Assembly: GCA_028289285.1 (NCBI GenBank)
Contig: JANQRF010000002.1
Location: 186,001-250,000 of the forward strand
Reading direction: 5' to 3'
DNA: 64,000 nt
DNA from: Alphaproteobacteria bacterium
GTDB taxonomy: Bacteria > Pseudomonadota > Alphaproteobacteria > Micavibrionales > Micavibrionaceae
A program made the translations under genes and the position numbers. The notes under the pieces were generated by a model, which worked only from the letters and a program-made list of their open reading frames with translations, made no database searches and had not been told where the DNA came from. This document shows positions 8,890-17,189 of this stretch, in pieces (within the stretch, counting starts at the first letter, position 1; every line of letters begins with the position of its first letter).

Positions 8890-10284
8890 ATGTCTTCAGA
8901 CTCATATGATCTTATTGTTATCGGCGCGGGGCCGGGCGGGTATGTCTGTGCGATCCGCGCGGCGCAGCTTGGCATGAAAGTTGCCTGCGTGGAAAAACGC
9001 GACAGTCTCGGGGGAACCTGTTTGAATGTGGGATGCATCCCGTCCAAAGCGCTTTTATCGACATCTGAAAAATTTGAAAGCGCTAAACATGACTATGAGG
9101 GTATGGGCATTAAAACCGGTGGCGTAGAGCTCGATCTTCCGGGGATGATGACATTCAAAGATAGCGTTGTTGAGGCCAATACCAAAGGCATCGAATTCCT
9201 GTTTAAGAAAAACAAAATCGACTGGTTAAAAGGCGCAGGCAAAATTAAGGGCGCAGGTACCGTTGAAGTTGATGGAAAAGATTATGCCGCCAAGAATATC
9301 GTGATTGCAACCGGATCAGATGTTGCCAGCCTTCCGGGAATTGAAATTGATGAAAAGCGCGTTGTTTCCTCAACGGGTGCACTGGTGCTGGATAAAGTGC
9401 CTGAAACGATGATTGTGATTGGGGGCGGGGTTATTGGACTGGAAATGGGCTCGGTCTGGGCGCGTCTTGGGGCAAAGGTCACAGTTGTTGAATTTCTCGA
9501 TCAAATCCTGCCCGGCATGGACGGCGAAGTGCGTAAAGAAGCGAACAAGATTTTTGCCAAGCAGGGCATTGAGTTCAAACTCTCTACCAAAGTCACCTCT
9601 GTCACGCCGGATAAGGATGGTGTTGATCTGACGCTTGAGCCTGCAGCTGGCGGGGACGTGGAAAAGATGCAGGCCGAGATTGTCCTGGTTGCGGTTGGAC
9701 GCCGCCCATATACAGATAGTCTTGGTCTTGAAGAGGCCGGCGTAGAGATGGATGAACGCGGGCGGGTGAAAACCGATCACGGGTTTAAAACCAATGTGGA
9801 CGGCATTTACGCGATCGGCGACGTGATTGCAGGGCCGATGCTCGCGCACAAGGCAGAAGAGGAAGGTGTCGTGCTGGCTGAAATGCTGGCCGGGCAAAGC
9901 GGACATATCGATTACAATCTAATCCCGGGCGTGGTCTATACGCATCCGGAAGTGGCCAATATCGGCCAGACGGAAGAGCAACTCAAAGAAGCGGGCGTTG
10001 AGTATAAGGCCGGGAAGTTCCCCTTCATGGCCAATGGCCGCGCACGGGCAATGAATTGCACGGATGGGTTTGTCAAAATATTGGCAGATGCCAAAACAGA
10101 TCGTGTTTTAGGCTGTCACATTATCGGACCGGAAGCAGGGACTCTGATTGCCGAAATAGCAGCCTTTATGGAGTTCGGTGGAACTGCAGAGGATATAGCA
10201 CGGACCTGTCATCCGCACCCGACTCTGGAAGAGGTTCTGAAAGAATCTGCCCTTGCTGTTCACGGCCGCCAAATTCACATGTAA
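8890..10284 (+). CDS. lpd: Dihydrolipoyl dehydrogenase, E3
   Basis: This FAD flavoprotein reoxidises dihydrolipoamide with NAD in the 2-oxoglutarate (and other 2-oxoacid) dehydrogenase complexes. Features in order are the FAD-binding GAGPGG (12-17), the redox disulfide in GGTCLNVGCIPSK (Cys44, Cys49), the NAD-binding GGGVIGLEMGSVW near 178, the second FAD motif IYAIGDV near 310, and the interface His-Glu pair in CHPHPTLEEV near 440. Length 464 aa is typical. An AAAGGA ribosome-binding site lies about 10 bases upstream. It would normally follow sucB directly; here three genes intervene. Confidence 0.98.
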   Translation: MSSDSYDLIVIGAGPGGYVCAIRAAQLGMKVACVEKRDSLGGTCLNVGCIPSKALLSTSEKFESAKHDYEGMGIKTGGVELDLPGMMTFKDSVVEANTKGIEFLFKKNKIDWLKGAGKIKGAGTVEVDGKDYAAKNIVIATGSDVASLPGIEIDEKRVVSSTGALVLDKVPETMIVIGGGVIGLEMGSVWARLGAKVTVVEFLDQILPGMDGEVRKEANKIFAKQGIEFKLSTKVTSVTPDKDGVDLTLEPAAGGDVEKMQAEIVLVAVGRRPYTDSLGLEEAGVEMDERGRVKTDHGFKTNVDGIYAIGDVIAGPMLAHKAEEEGVVLAEMLAGQSGHIDYNLIPGVVYTHPEVANIGQTEEQLKEAGVEYKAGKFPFMANGRARAMNCTDGFVKILADAKTDRVLGCHIIGPEAGTLIAEIAAFMEFGGTAEDIARTCHPHPTLEEVLKESALAVHGRQIHM

Positions 10285-10471
10285 GAATTAATTCTCTGGT
10301 CTGCGATGTATATTTCAATTTGGTATGCTGCCTGGGCAAATACGAACGAAATGCCCGCTCCCCTATGGTATAGTTTTTTTTATAAGCGCGCTGCGCTCTT
10401 CCTTTTAATTCTTTTAAACGTGAGAGCATTTGGCGTTTCTAATATACCCAGATGCAATATGTCAATATTCT

Positions 10472-11452
10472 TTACGCCCGAGGATGAGATTTTTTGTAAA
10501 TATCCAGAAGTTCCTGCGCATTCACGTCCGTGTAACGCTGGGTGGTGCTTAAAGAGGCATGGCCAAGCAGTTCCTGGATTTCACGCAAATTGGCACCGTT
10601 CTGGAGCAGATGCGTGGCAAAGCTGTGGCGCAACGCATGCGGGGTGATATTCTCTGGTAATCCTAAAGACACACGAAGCGTTCGCATCGCTTTCTGGGCG
10701 ATTTGCTGGCGCAATCTTTTCCCGCGTGCGCCGAGAAACAGGGCACGGTCGGGTTCTTCCGGGAAGGGACAGGCGTCCCGGTAAGTTTCAATGGTAGGTA
10801 AAATCTCTTCAAGGATCGGGACCTGGCGTTCCTTACGGCCTTTTCCGATGACGCGAAGAAATGTGCTCCCCCCCTGACGCTGCGCGTCTTCCCCCCCGCT
10901 AGCGGGGGGGTAAGGGGGGGAGGGCCAGTTTTCAATGTTGAGTGATAATGCTTCATCAATTCGTAAGCCCGCACCGTATAGAAGCGTAAAGAGCGCTTTA
11001 TCACGTAAATCCGTCCAGCTTTCTGCAGGCAGGTTTTCAAGGAGCGTAAAGGCCTGCCCTTCCTGCACGGGCCGTGGAAGTTTACGCGGGAGTTTTGGCG
11101 CACGGATAATCGCGGTGGAGGCCGTATGCGCGATGCCCTGCTTATCCATCCAGGTGAGAAAGTTTTTTACCCCGGACAAAGACCGTGCGCGCGAGGCTGC
11201 GCTGTTTCCCTTTGCTGCTTTTTGAGAGAGCCACGCCCTGAAATCCCGCACGGCGGTGTCTGAGAGGTCGTTGATGGATAAGGCTTTTGTATGATGCTGA
11301 CTTAAAAAGGATATGAATTGCGAGATATCGGAAATATAGGCGCGCAGCGTATGTGGTGAGACGTTCTTTTCGACTTTAAGATATGTTTGCCACTGACCAA
11401 GTATATCAATCAGGTCCGGTTGGCAAAGCTCTAATGTATCGTTTTTGAACAT
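10472..11452 (-). CDS. xerC: Tyrosine recombinase XerC, with an in-frame repeat insertion
   Basis: XerC acts with XerD at dif to resolve chromosome dimers. The SAM-like N-terminal domain is followed by a catalytic domain with Arg164 (GLRIDEALSL), Lys204 in the beta-hairpin (GKGRKER), His272/Arg275 (HALRHSFATHLL), His298 (LGHASLSTTQ) and the nucleophile Tyr307. The set is complete. Residues 177-197 (proline/glycine-rich, starting PSPPYPPASGG) break the usual strand-hairpin link between LNIENW and FLRVIGKG. They are encoded by a nested palindrome and look like an inserted repeat. DUF484 lies immediately upstream, the usual arrangement. This is a housekeeping XerC and not a mobile-element integrase. 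Confidence 0.95.
   Translation of the reverse strand: MFKNDTLELCQPDLIDILGQWQTYLKVEKNVSPHTLRAYISDISQFISFLSQHHTKALSINDLSDTAVRDFRAWLSQKAAKGNSAASRARSLSGVKNFLTWMDKQGIAHTASTAIIRAPKLPRKLPRPVQEGQAFTLLENLPAESWTDLRDKALFTLLYGAGLRIDEALSLNIENWPSPPYPPASGGEDAQRQGGSTFLRVIGKGRKERQVPILEEILPTIETYRDACPFPEEPDRALFLGARGKRLRQQIAQKAMRTLRVSLGLPENITPHALRHSFATHLLQNGANLREIQELLGHASLSTTQRYTDVNAQELLDIYKKSHPRA
10862..10924. repeat. Nested-palindrome repeat inserted in frame in xerC
   Basis: On the plus strand an outer pair (CTCCCCCCC at 10866-10874, GGGGGGGAG at 10914-10922) encloses GACGC/GCGTC and a perfect 20-base palindrome centred on GCTAGC (10891-10910). The segment adds 21 codons and keeps the xerC frame. The style (C-run/G-run hairpins with a GGTGAGGGG or GTCAGGGG edge) resembles the ends of the element in priA. 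Confidence 0.75.
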
Positions 11453-11466
11453 GGTTATTATAATTT

Positions 11467-11567
11467 CGTCATGCCCCGAATTTTTCGAAGAAAAATTCTA
11501 GGGGTATTCAGAAAGTTAAAACTGGATTGCCTTAGAATTTTCGCAGGCGAAAATTCAGGCAATGACG
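11467..11567. repeat. REP-like double-hairpin element between DUF484 gene and xerC
   Basis: CGTCAT at 11467 and ATGACG at 11562-11567 bound two hairpins (CCCC-AATTTTTC/GAAAAATT-GGGG and TGCCT-GAATTTTCG/CGAAAATTC-AGGCA). The plan matches the elements at 104-171 and 40587-40670. Confidence 0.7.
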
Positions 11568-11576
11568 TATTTAGAT

Positions 11577-12287
11577 TTATAGAGGTAGATTGAGCCATGA
11601 TCGGAAACATCTTTCCGTGACACCAGCAAGAAAAGAGACAAGGTCCACGGCCTGCCCATCTTCAAACATAAACGGATCGCGGCTGCCAAAAGCGAGAATG
11701 GCAGGCGGTGTATCCAGAGAAATATCCACGCGCAGGAGCGCCTGAGAGCGGACAAGCGTCGCGCCGCCACCATAGATCGCTTCAATGCCGCTAATGTCCG
11801 ATTGAAGCAGGACATTTTTATCTCCCATCCATTCATCGATGGTGCCTTCAGGCAAAACCCGGATTCCGCTTGTGTGGATGTTTGGAATATCCTGCCCCGT
11901 GCTTTCAACGACTAAAACAGAAATATCTGTGTCCAGAAGGGCTGAAAGGTCAGTGGTGATAAAGTGAATAAATTCTTCAAAATTGCGGGCTTCAAGCAGG
12001 CGCAGGACAACTTTATGAATGCGCTGCTGGTTGTTCATATTGGAGCGCGCATTTTCGACAATTTCCTGGGTGCTCTCAATGACCTTTTCTTTATCATCTT
12101 TGAGGCGCTGGATCATGAAAGACTGAAAATCCGCGACCTTTTTATCACCGCCATTTTTGGGCGGGCTGAGATAATCGCAGGCCTCAGGGTTATTCTGGAG
12201 GAATTTCGGGTTGTTCCTTAAAAATGCGAGAACGTCGTCTTCTGTAAGTTTATCGCTCAAGGGCTGCGCCGTTTGTGAATCGTTCAT
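11577..12287 (-). CDS. DUF484 family protein (GAF-like)
   Basis: The 236-aa product has the DUF484 layout. A short N-terminal helical region reads VLAFLRNNPKFLQNNPEAC, a coiled-coil-like helix carries QSFMIQRLKDDKEKV, and a GAF-like alpha/beta domain runs from about residue 105 (LLEARNFEEFIHFITTDLSALLDTD) to the end. DUF484 genes commonly sit beside xerC, as here, but their biochemical role is not settled. Transcription probably continues into xerC across the palindromic repeat between them. Confidence 0.9.
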   Translation of the reverse strand: MNDSQTAQPLSDKLTEDDVLAFLRNNPKFLQNNPEACDYLSPPKNGGDKKVADFQSFMIQRLKDDKEKVIESTQEIVENARSNMNNQQRIHKVVLRLLEARNFEEFIHFITTDLSALLDTDISVLVVESTGQDIPNIHTSGIRVLPEGTIDEWMGDKNVLLQSDISGIEAIYGGGATLVRSQALLRVDISLDTPPAILAFGSRDPFMFEDGQAVDLVSFLAGVTERCFRSWLNLPL

Positions 12288-12347
12288 TTCACAATTTTAC
12301 CATGCCTTGATCATAAATAATCAAGAATATCATATGGATAAAAGATA

Positions 12348-12376
12348 TTGACAATATGTAAATAAAAAGGTAATTT
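12348..12376 (+). promoter_or_regulatory. Candidate sigma70 promoter
   Basis: TTGACA at 12348-12353 and TAATTT at 12371-12376 are separated by 17 bases, 32 bases ahead of the GTG start of the secreted protein at 12408. The surrounding sequence is very AT-rich. Confidence 0.55.
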
Positions 12377-12407
12377 ACTTTGGTTATTTCTAATAAAAGA
12401 GGCTCAG

Positions 12408-12914
12408 GTGAAATCATTATCAACAGTCACAGCAGCGATAGCTTTTTTGGGTGCCGTAACGTCAGCTTCAGCAGAACAAGAGCTATTTTCAATTTTGCAC
12501 ATACATGCTGATGGCGATATGTACTGTCAATATAATAGCAATGGATCCTTTTCAATGTATCGGAATGGTGTCCAAATAATAGTTGTAAATAATGCTTCCT
12601 TTTATGGTCAGGAAAATGCTGACCAGATTGATGGTAAACCAATGGAAGGATACGCCGTTTCTCATTATCCAAATTTATTTGAAAGACAAGATTTAGATCA
12701 AGAGATATGGGATGATCCTAAAGTTAATGTCTCTGAAGCATTTCAAGGCTCGTTAGCAGGACATGATGTTCGCTTGACACTTGATACAAATAGTGCAGTA
12801 GAAGAAACTGGTGAAGTGTCACGTGAAGGTGCTCATTGCCGTATTGAAGTCACTGATTATAAAAGCAAACAGCATACAGTTACTTTTATGCCCTTAATGG
12901 CTCCGACATCATAA
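12408..12914 (+). CDS. Small secreted hypothetical protein
   Basis: A GTG start follows AGAGG by 5-6 bases. The first 22 residues form a signal peptide (MKSLSTVTAAIAFLGAVTSA followed by SA-E), so the mature protein of about 145 aa is predicted to be exported. The mature part is rich in Asp, Asn, Tyr and Ser with two cysteines (MYCQY, AHCRIE) and looks like a small beta-rich protein. I recognise no family. It has its own promoter and lies between DUF484 (divergent) and the transaldolase-like gene (convergent). It is AT-richer than its neighbours. Confidence 0.8.
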   Translation: MKSLSTVTAAIAFLGAVTSASAEQELFSILHIHADGDMYCQYNSNGSFSMYRNGVQIIVVNNASFYGQENADQIDGKPMEGYAVSHYPNLFERQDLDQEIWDDPKVNVSEAFQGSLAGHDVRLTLDTNSAVEETGEVSREGAHCRIEVTDYKSKQHTVTFMPLMAPTS

Positions 12915-12916
12915 AT

Positions 12917-13570
12917 TTATAAAATAGACTGGCCTGTCTTTTTCCAGTCTTCGACAAAAGCTGCAAGGCCTTTGTCCGTGAGCGGATGCTTATAAAGCTG
13001 TTTGATGACGTTCGGCGGGCAGGTCACAACATCTGCGCCAAGACGTGCGCTTTCAAGAATGTGGGCCGTGTGGCGTACGGACGCCACCAGAATTTCCGTA
13101 TCGAACCCGTAATTATCATAGATGGTGACGATATCTTCGATAAGCTCCATTCCGTTTTGGCCGATATCATCAAGACGCCCGACAAAAGGGGAAATGAAAC
13201 TTGCACCTGCTTTGGCAGCGAGCACGGCCTGCATCGGCGAAAAGCACAGCGTGACATTCACCATCGTGCCGTTATTGGCAAGGTTACGGCAGACTTTTAA
13301 GCCAGCTTCTGTGAGCGGGACTTTGACGGCAATGTTATCGGCGATCTGTGCGACTTTTTCGCCTTCTTTCATCATGGTTTCGTAATCGGTCGCAGCGACT
13401 TCCCCGCTGACCGGCCCGTCGCAGATAGAGCAAATCTCTTTGATGATTTCAAAAAAATCACCGCCGTTTTTGGCGATCAGGCTGGGATTTGTGGTGACAC
13501 CGTCCAGCATGCCCAGATCGTTGATCTCTTTGATGGCGTCGATGTCAGAGGTATCTGCGAAGAATTTCAT
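12917..13570 (-). CDS. tal: Transaldolase / fructose-6-phosphate aldolase family protein
   Basis: This is a short-form (type 3B, TalC/FSA-like) class I aldolase. The start [14 protein letters not shown] and [12 protein letters not shown] are hallmark segments. The Schiff-base lysine is Lys83 in IAVKVPLT, and [11 protein letters not shown] and [10 protein letters not shown] follow. Length 217 aa matches the family. It interconverts sugar phosphates in the non-oxidative pentose phosphate pathway, or cleaves fructose 6-phosphate. The two activities cannot be separated by eye. It is divergent from priA with 32 bases between the starts. Confidence 0.93.
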   Translation of the reverse strand: MKFFADTSDIDAIKEINDLGMLDGVTTNPSLIAKNGGDFFEIIKEICSICDGPVSGEVAATDYETMMKEGEKVAQIADNIAVKVPLTEAGLKVCRNLANNGTMVNVTLCFSPMQAVLAAKAGASFISPFVGRLDDIGQNGMELIEDIVTIYDNYGFDTEILVASVRHTAHILESARLGADVVTCPPNVIKQLYKHPLTDKGLAAFVEDWKKTGQSIL

Positions 13571-13602
13571 GATGGTGTTTTCCTTTTTGTGTATTCACCG
13601 TT

Positions 13603-16260
13603 ATGGTTAGCGGTATGGCAGACCTTTTTCAAGAGGAGATGCAGCCCGCGCCAAAACATGCCGCGCAGGCCGCCGTGCTTGTCCCGTACCCGGTGGACAG
13701 GGCCTATGATTATGCGCTGGCGGAAGTGCTGCCGCCGGGCAGTTATGTCAGCGTGCCCTTGGGCCAGCGCGCCGTACCGGGCATTGTCTGGGACCAGGCG
13801 GCAGGTGATATCGACCCGGCCAAAATCAAGAACGCGACTTATATATATAAAGACATGCCGCCTTTGCCGGACGCGCATCGTGAATTCTTAAACTGGATGG
13901 CGGGCTATGTGATGAGCCCTTTGGGCGCGGTGTTAAAACTCACTTTAAGCGTGCCTAAAGCACTGGAGCCGGAAAAACCTGCGACAGGATATGTCTGTGC
14001 GAATGATAATGTGGACGGGCTCTCCCCCAAGGCGCGGGCGGTGATGGAGATCGCAAAAGATGCACAGCCGCGCCGCGCGGCGGAACTTGCAAACGAAGCG
14101 GGGGTAAGCGCAGGCGTTGTCAAAACCCTGACCAAGAATGGGTATCTCAGAGAGGTTGATTTGTTTTCCACTGCGCCGTGCCGGTATCCGCAGGCGGAGA
14201 AAAAAGGAGCGGAGCTATCCAAGGCGCAAAGCGACGCTGCAGAAATTTTAATCGGCATGTTGTCTTCTAACCCTCTCCCCGTGGGGGAGAGGGAAGAGGC
14301 GGCGCAGCCGCCGAGGGTGAGGGGGGGGTATCAAAAGAAACCGTCTCAGTTATTTATTCAGCGTTCACGTGAGCTGCGGCAAAACCAAACAGATGTAGAA
14401 CAAAAGCTCTGGTCTAAAATCAGAAATGAGCAATTCGACGTTAAATTCAGGCGGCAACATCCGATCCCGCCTTATATTGCTGATTTCACCTGCCTTGAGA
14501 AAAAACTCATTATTGAACTGGATGGGGGGCAGCATGCAGATAATCCGGACGATCAAAAGCGCACGGTATTTTTAGAAAGTAAGGGATGGCGTGTTTTACG
14601 ATTCTGGAATCTGGAGGTTGTTGAAAATTTAGAGGGTGTTTTGGAGACAATTTATAACGCGCTGCAAGATACCCCCTCACCCCAACCCTCTCCCCACGGG
14701 GGAGAGGGAGTCAAGTTTCAGTGCGTGTTACTGGATGGTGTCACCGGCGCGGGGAAAACGGAAGTGTATTTTGAAGCGGTCGCACAGGCGTTACGGCAGG
14801 ATAAACAAGTCCTGATTTTATTGCCGGAGATTGCGCTATCGAATGCATTCCTGGACCGGTTTAAATCGCGCTTTGGCTGCGCGCCTGCTTTGTGGCACTC
14901 CTCTTTATCGCCTGCGCAGCGCAGGAAAACATGGCGCGGGGTTGCGCTGGGCGAGAGCAAGGTGGTGATCGGTGCGCGCTCGGCGTTGTTTTTACCCTAT
15001 GCGGATTTAGGGCTTATTATTGTCGATGAAGAACATGACCCGGCCTATAAACAGGAGGAAGGGGTGATGTATCATGCGCGCGATATGGCAGTGATGCGTG
15101 CGAAGTTTGGAGAGCTTCCCGTTGTTCTTGTTTCTGCGACGCCCTCGCTTGAAACCATGCAAAATGTCTGGGATGGCAAATACGGCCATGTCACTTTGCC
15201 TGAACGCCATGGCGGGGCGCAGATGCCGGACATTCACCTGATTGACATGAAAACAGACGGGCCGGAAGACCGCCAGCATTTCATTGCACCCAAACTTGTC
15301 GATGCGGCGGCGCAGACGATGAAAGACGGTGGGCAGGTATTGTTTTTCCTCAATCGCCGCGGCTATGCGCCTCTCACGCTGTGCCGGACCTGCGGGCACC
15401 GGTTTGAATGCCCAAGATGTTCGGCCTGGATGGTGGAACACCGCCGGACAAAAAGACTGCACTGTCATCACTGCGATTATTCCATTCAGATCCCCGATCA
15501 GTGCCCGGCCTGCGGCGATGTGGACAGTCTGGCCCCGTGCGGCCCGGGTGTGGAACGGATTTGTGAAGAAGTGAAAGATATCTTCCCGGATGCGCGGGTG
15601 CGCATTCTCTCCAGCGATACGGCGACAACGCATGATGACCTGAAAAAAATTCTCGATGAAATCCGCGAGCATAAAGTTGATATCGTGATCGGGACGCAAA
15701 TTATTGCCAAAGGCCATCACTTTCCAAAGCTGCGATGTGTTGGCGTGGTAGATGCCGATCTTGGTTTAAGCGGCGGCGATTTGCGGGCGACTGAACGCAC
15801 CTATCAATTATTGCACCAGGTGGCCGGGCGGGCCGGGCGTGAAAGTGAGAAAGGTCATGTTTATCTGCAAAGCTTTCACCCGGAGAGCCGGGTGATGCAG
15901 GCGCTTGCCGCAAACGCCCGTGATGCATTTTTGGAAATCGAAGCCGATGAACGGCGCGATGCCTTTATGCCGCCTTTTGCACGCCTTGCCGGGGTGATTG
16001 TCTCCGGCCGGGAGGAGAAGCAGGTAATTGAAATATCACAAGAGCTTGGAAAATTAGCCCCGCAAGGTGAAGCCATCCAGACGCTCGGGCCCGCCGATGC
16101 CCCGATGTATAAGCTGCGCGGGCGGTATCGGCGGCGGCTTTTAATCCGGGCCGATAAGAAAATTGATCTTCAAAAGGCGCTGGCGGCATGGCTAAAGGAC
16201 GTCAAAACCCCGTCCACAGTCCGGGTCCAAATTGACATAGACCCACAGAGCTTCTTTTAA
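13603..16260 (+). CDS. priA: Primosomal helicase PriA carrying an in-frame DUF559 nuclease domain
   Basis: PriA restarts stalled replication forks. The usual order is visible. The N-terminal DNA-binding domain (VLVPYPVDRAYDYALAE; VPLGQRAVPGIVW) is followed by a winged-helix-like region, Walker A GVTGAGKTE (379-387), DEEH near 474-477, and eight zinc cysteines (CRTCGHRFECPRC; CHHC; CPAC). The helicase C domain has GTQIIAKGHHFPKL and QVAGRAGR. At 885 aa it is about 140-150 residues longer than usual. The excess is residues 223-370, a complete DUF559 domain with repeat-encoded flanks, lying between the first helix (SKAQSDAAEILIGML) and the strand leading to Walker A (FQCVLLDGVTG). The frame stays open throughout. 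ATG 13615 is an alternative start. Confidence 0.97.
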   Translation: MVSGMADLFQEEMQPAPKHAAQAAVLVPYPVDRAYDYALAEVLPPGSYVSVPLGQRAVPGIVWDQAAGDIDPAKIKNATYIYKDMPPLPDAHREFLNWMAGYVMSPLGAVLKLTLSVPKALEPEKPATGYVCANDNVDGLSPKARAVMEIAKDAQPRRAAELANEAGVSAGVVKTLTKNGYLREVDLFSTAPCRYPQAEKKGAELSKAQSDAAEILIGMLSSNPLPVGEREEAAQPPRVRGGYQKKPSQLFIQRSRELRQNQTDVEQKLWSKIRNEQFDVKFRRQHPIPPYIADFTCLEKKLIIELDGGQHADNPDDQKRTVFLESKGWRVLRFWNLEVVENLEGVLETIYNALQDTPSPQPSPHGGEGVKFQCVLLDGVTGAGKTEVYFEAVAQALRQDKQVLILLPEIALSNAFLDRFKSRFGCAPALWHSSLSPAQRRKTWRGVALGESKVVIGARSALFLPYADLGLIIVDEEHDPAYKQEEGVMYHARDMAVMRAKFGELPVVLVSATPSLETMQNVWDGKYGHVTLPERHGGAQMPDIHLIDMKTDGPEDRQHFIAPKLVDAAAQTMKDGGQVLFFLNRRGYAPLTLCRTCGHRFECPRCSAWMVEHRRTKRLHCHHCDYSIQIPDQCPACGDVDSLAPCGPGVERICEEVKDIFPDARVRILSSDTATTHDDLKKILDEIREHKVDIVIGTQIIAKGHHFPKLRCVGVVDADLGLSGGDLRATERTYQLLHQVAGRAGRESEKGHVYLQSFHPESRVMQALAANARDAFLEIEADERRDAFMPPFARLAGVIVSGREEKQVIEISQELGKLAPQGEAIQTLGPADAPMYKLRGRYRRRLLIRADKKIDLQKALAAWLKDVKTPSTVRVQIDIDPQSFF
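14271..14708 (+). mobile_element. DUF559 (VSR-like endonuclease) element inserted in frame in priA
   Basis: The segment is 438 bases (146 codons). Its left end (CCCTCTCCCC...GAGAGGG...GGTGAGGGGG) is inverted at its right end (CCCCCTCACC...CCCTCTCCCC...GAGAGGG), forming imperfect terminal inverted repeats that are themselves hairpins. The interior encodes a DUF559 domain: RELRQNQTDVEQKLWSKIRN, FRRQHPIPPYIADF (His286, Asp294), IIELDGGQH (Glu305, Asp307, Gln310, His311) and GWRVLRFWN. These are the conserved residues of the VSR/PD-(D/E)XK-like fold, and none looks lost. The repeats are translated as NPLPVGERE...PRVRGG and TPSPQPSPHGGEG. No target-site duplication is obvious. I infer mobility from structure alone. 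Confidence 0.8.
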
Positions 16261-16290
16261 AATAGCAAAAAATCCTTTAGAATCAGAGGA

Positions 16291-17076
16291 ATGAATGCTT
16301 CTGTCCTGACCAGGAACCTGACTTCTTACGATTTTCTCAAAATGGCAGCCGTGCTGCTGATGATCGTCGATCATATCGGCTTTTACTTTTTTCCGGAGGT
16401 TGAAGAGTTTCGTGCCATTGGCCGCTGGTGCGTGCCGATCTGGTTTTTCCTGATCGGCTATGCCAATAGCCGGGATCTGGGCGGCCCTTTATGGATTGCC
16501 GCGGGGGTTCTGATTGTCGGGGATGTGATTGCCGGGATGACCCTTTTCCCGCTATCGATTATTGCGACGATCATCGTCGTACGTGTCCTGCTGAATATTC
16601 TCATGGATTTTGCCATGGAAAGCCGGCAGAATTTCTGGACGCTGTGCGTCATTCTGATGTTCTTGATTTTACCGTCCATCTTTATTTTTGAATATGGCGC
16701 GGAAGGCTTTTTGCTGGCTATGATGGGCTATTTGTTGCGCCGTCAGGATCAGGTGTCAGATGTGCGCCTGGATTTATTTGTTTTATTCGTCTTTCTTATC
16801 TTTATCTGCGCAGAAACGGTCATTTTTGGCTTTAATCAGGATATGGTCATATTAATGAGCGCCGGGACGGTTGTGTCCTTCGTGTCGATTTACTATTTCC
16901 GGGCAATGGAATTTGAGACCCTCACCCGGATGCTGCCGGTTTATGTCACCAAATTTATCCAGTTTTTCGGACGCCACACATTGCTGATTTATGTCGGCCA
17001 TTTACTGGCCTTTAAAGCCCTTGGAATAGCCCTGTATCCGGACCGTTTCCCCGTATTTGGCTGGACCTTTTTTTAA
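16291..17076 (+). CDS. TraX-family integral membrane protein
   Basis: The 261-aa product has about seven to eight hydrophobic segments. Its N-terminus carries the TraX-type signature (LKMAAVLLMIVDHIGFYFFP, then RAIGRWCVPIWFFLIGY). TraX was named for F-pilin acetylation, but chromosomal homologues are widespread in bacteria without conjugation genes, and nothing around it suggests conjugation. An acyltransferase-like role at the membrane is possible. It ends 114 bases before the chosen atpH start. Confidence 0.85.
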   Translation: MNASVLTRNLTSYDFLKMAAVLLMIVDHIGFYFFPEVEEFRAIGRWCVPIWFFLIGYANSRDLGGPLWIAAGVLIVGDVIAGMTLFPLSIIATIIVVRVLLNILMDFAMESRQNFWTLCVILMFLILPSIFIFEYGAEGFLLAMMGYLLRRQDQVSDVRLDLFVLFVFLIFICAETVIFGFNQDMVILMSAGTVVSFVSIYYFRAMEFETLTRMLPVYVTKFIQFFGRHTLLIYVGHLLAFKALGIALYPDRFPVFGWTFF

Positions 17077-17189
17077 GCCTCAAAAAAGCGAAAAATAATA
17101 CGCTGGAAGCGCTTGCCATGGGCAGGTCCCTATGCTATTTCACAGGGCAGAATTTAAGGGAATCGTTAACAAATAAAGAGTTTATACCC

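Noticed and set aside
10166..10429. Minus-strand 87-codon frame overlapping the lpd 3' end
   Set aside because: Much of it is the complement of conserved lpd codons, it has no ribosome-binding site, and its protein is unlike any family. The 187-base gap 10285-10471 is best left without a gene.
10472..11452. Tyrosine recombinase as an integrase of a mobile island
   Set aside because: The DUF484 neighbour and overall sequence fit housekeeping XerC. No attachment-site repeats or cargo lie next to it.
14258..14708. DUF559 as a separate gene that splits priA into two fragments
   Set aside because: The frame is open from the PriA N-terminus through the insert into the helicase. The only internal ATG (14258) lacks a ribosome-binding site.
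16291..17076. TraX-like gene as a sign of a conjugative element
   Set aside because: No other transfer gene is present, and chromosomal TraX-like acyltransferase-type proteins are common. It sits in a stable housekeeping setting.
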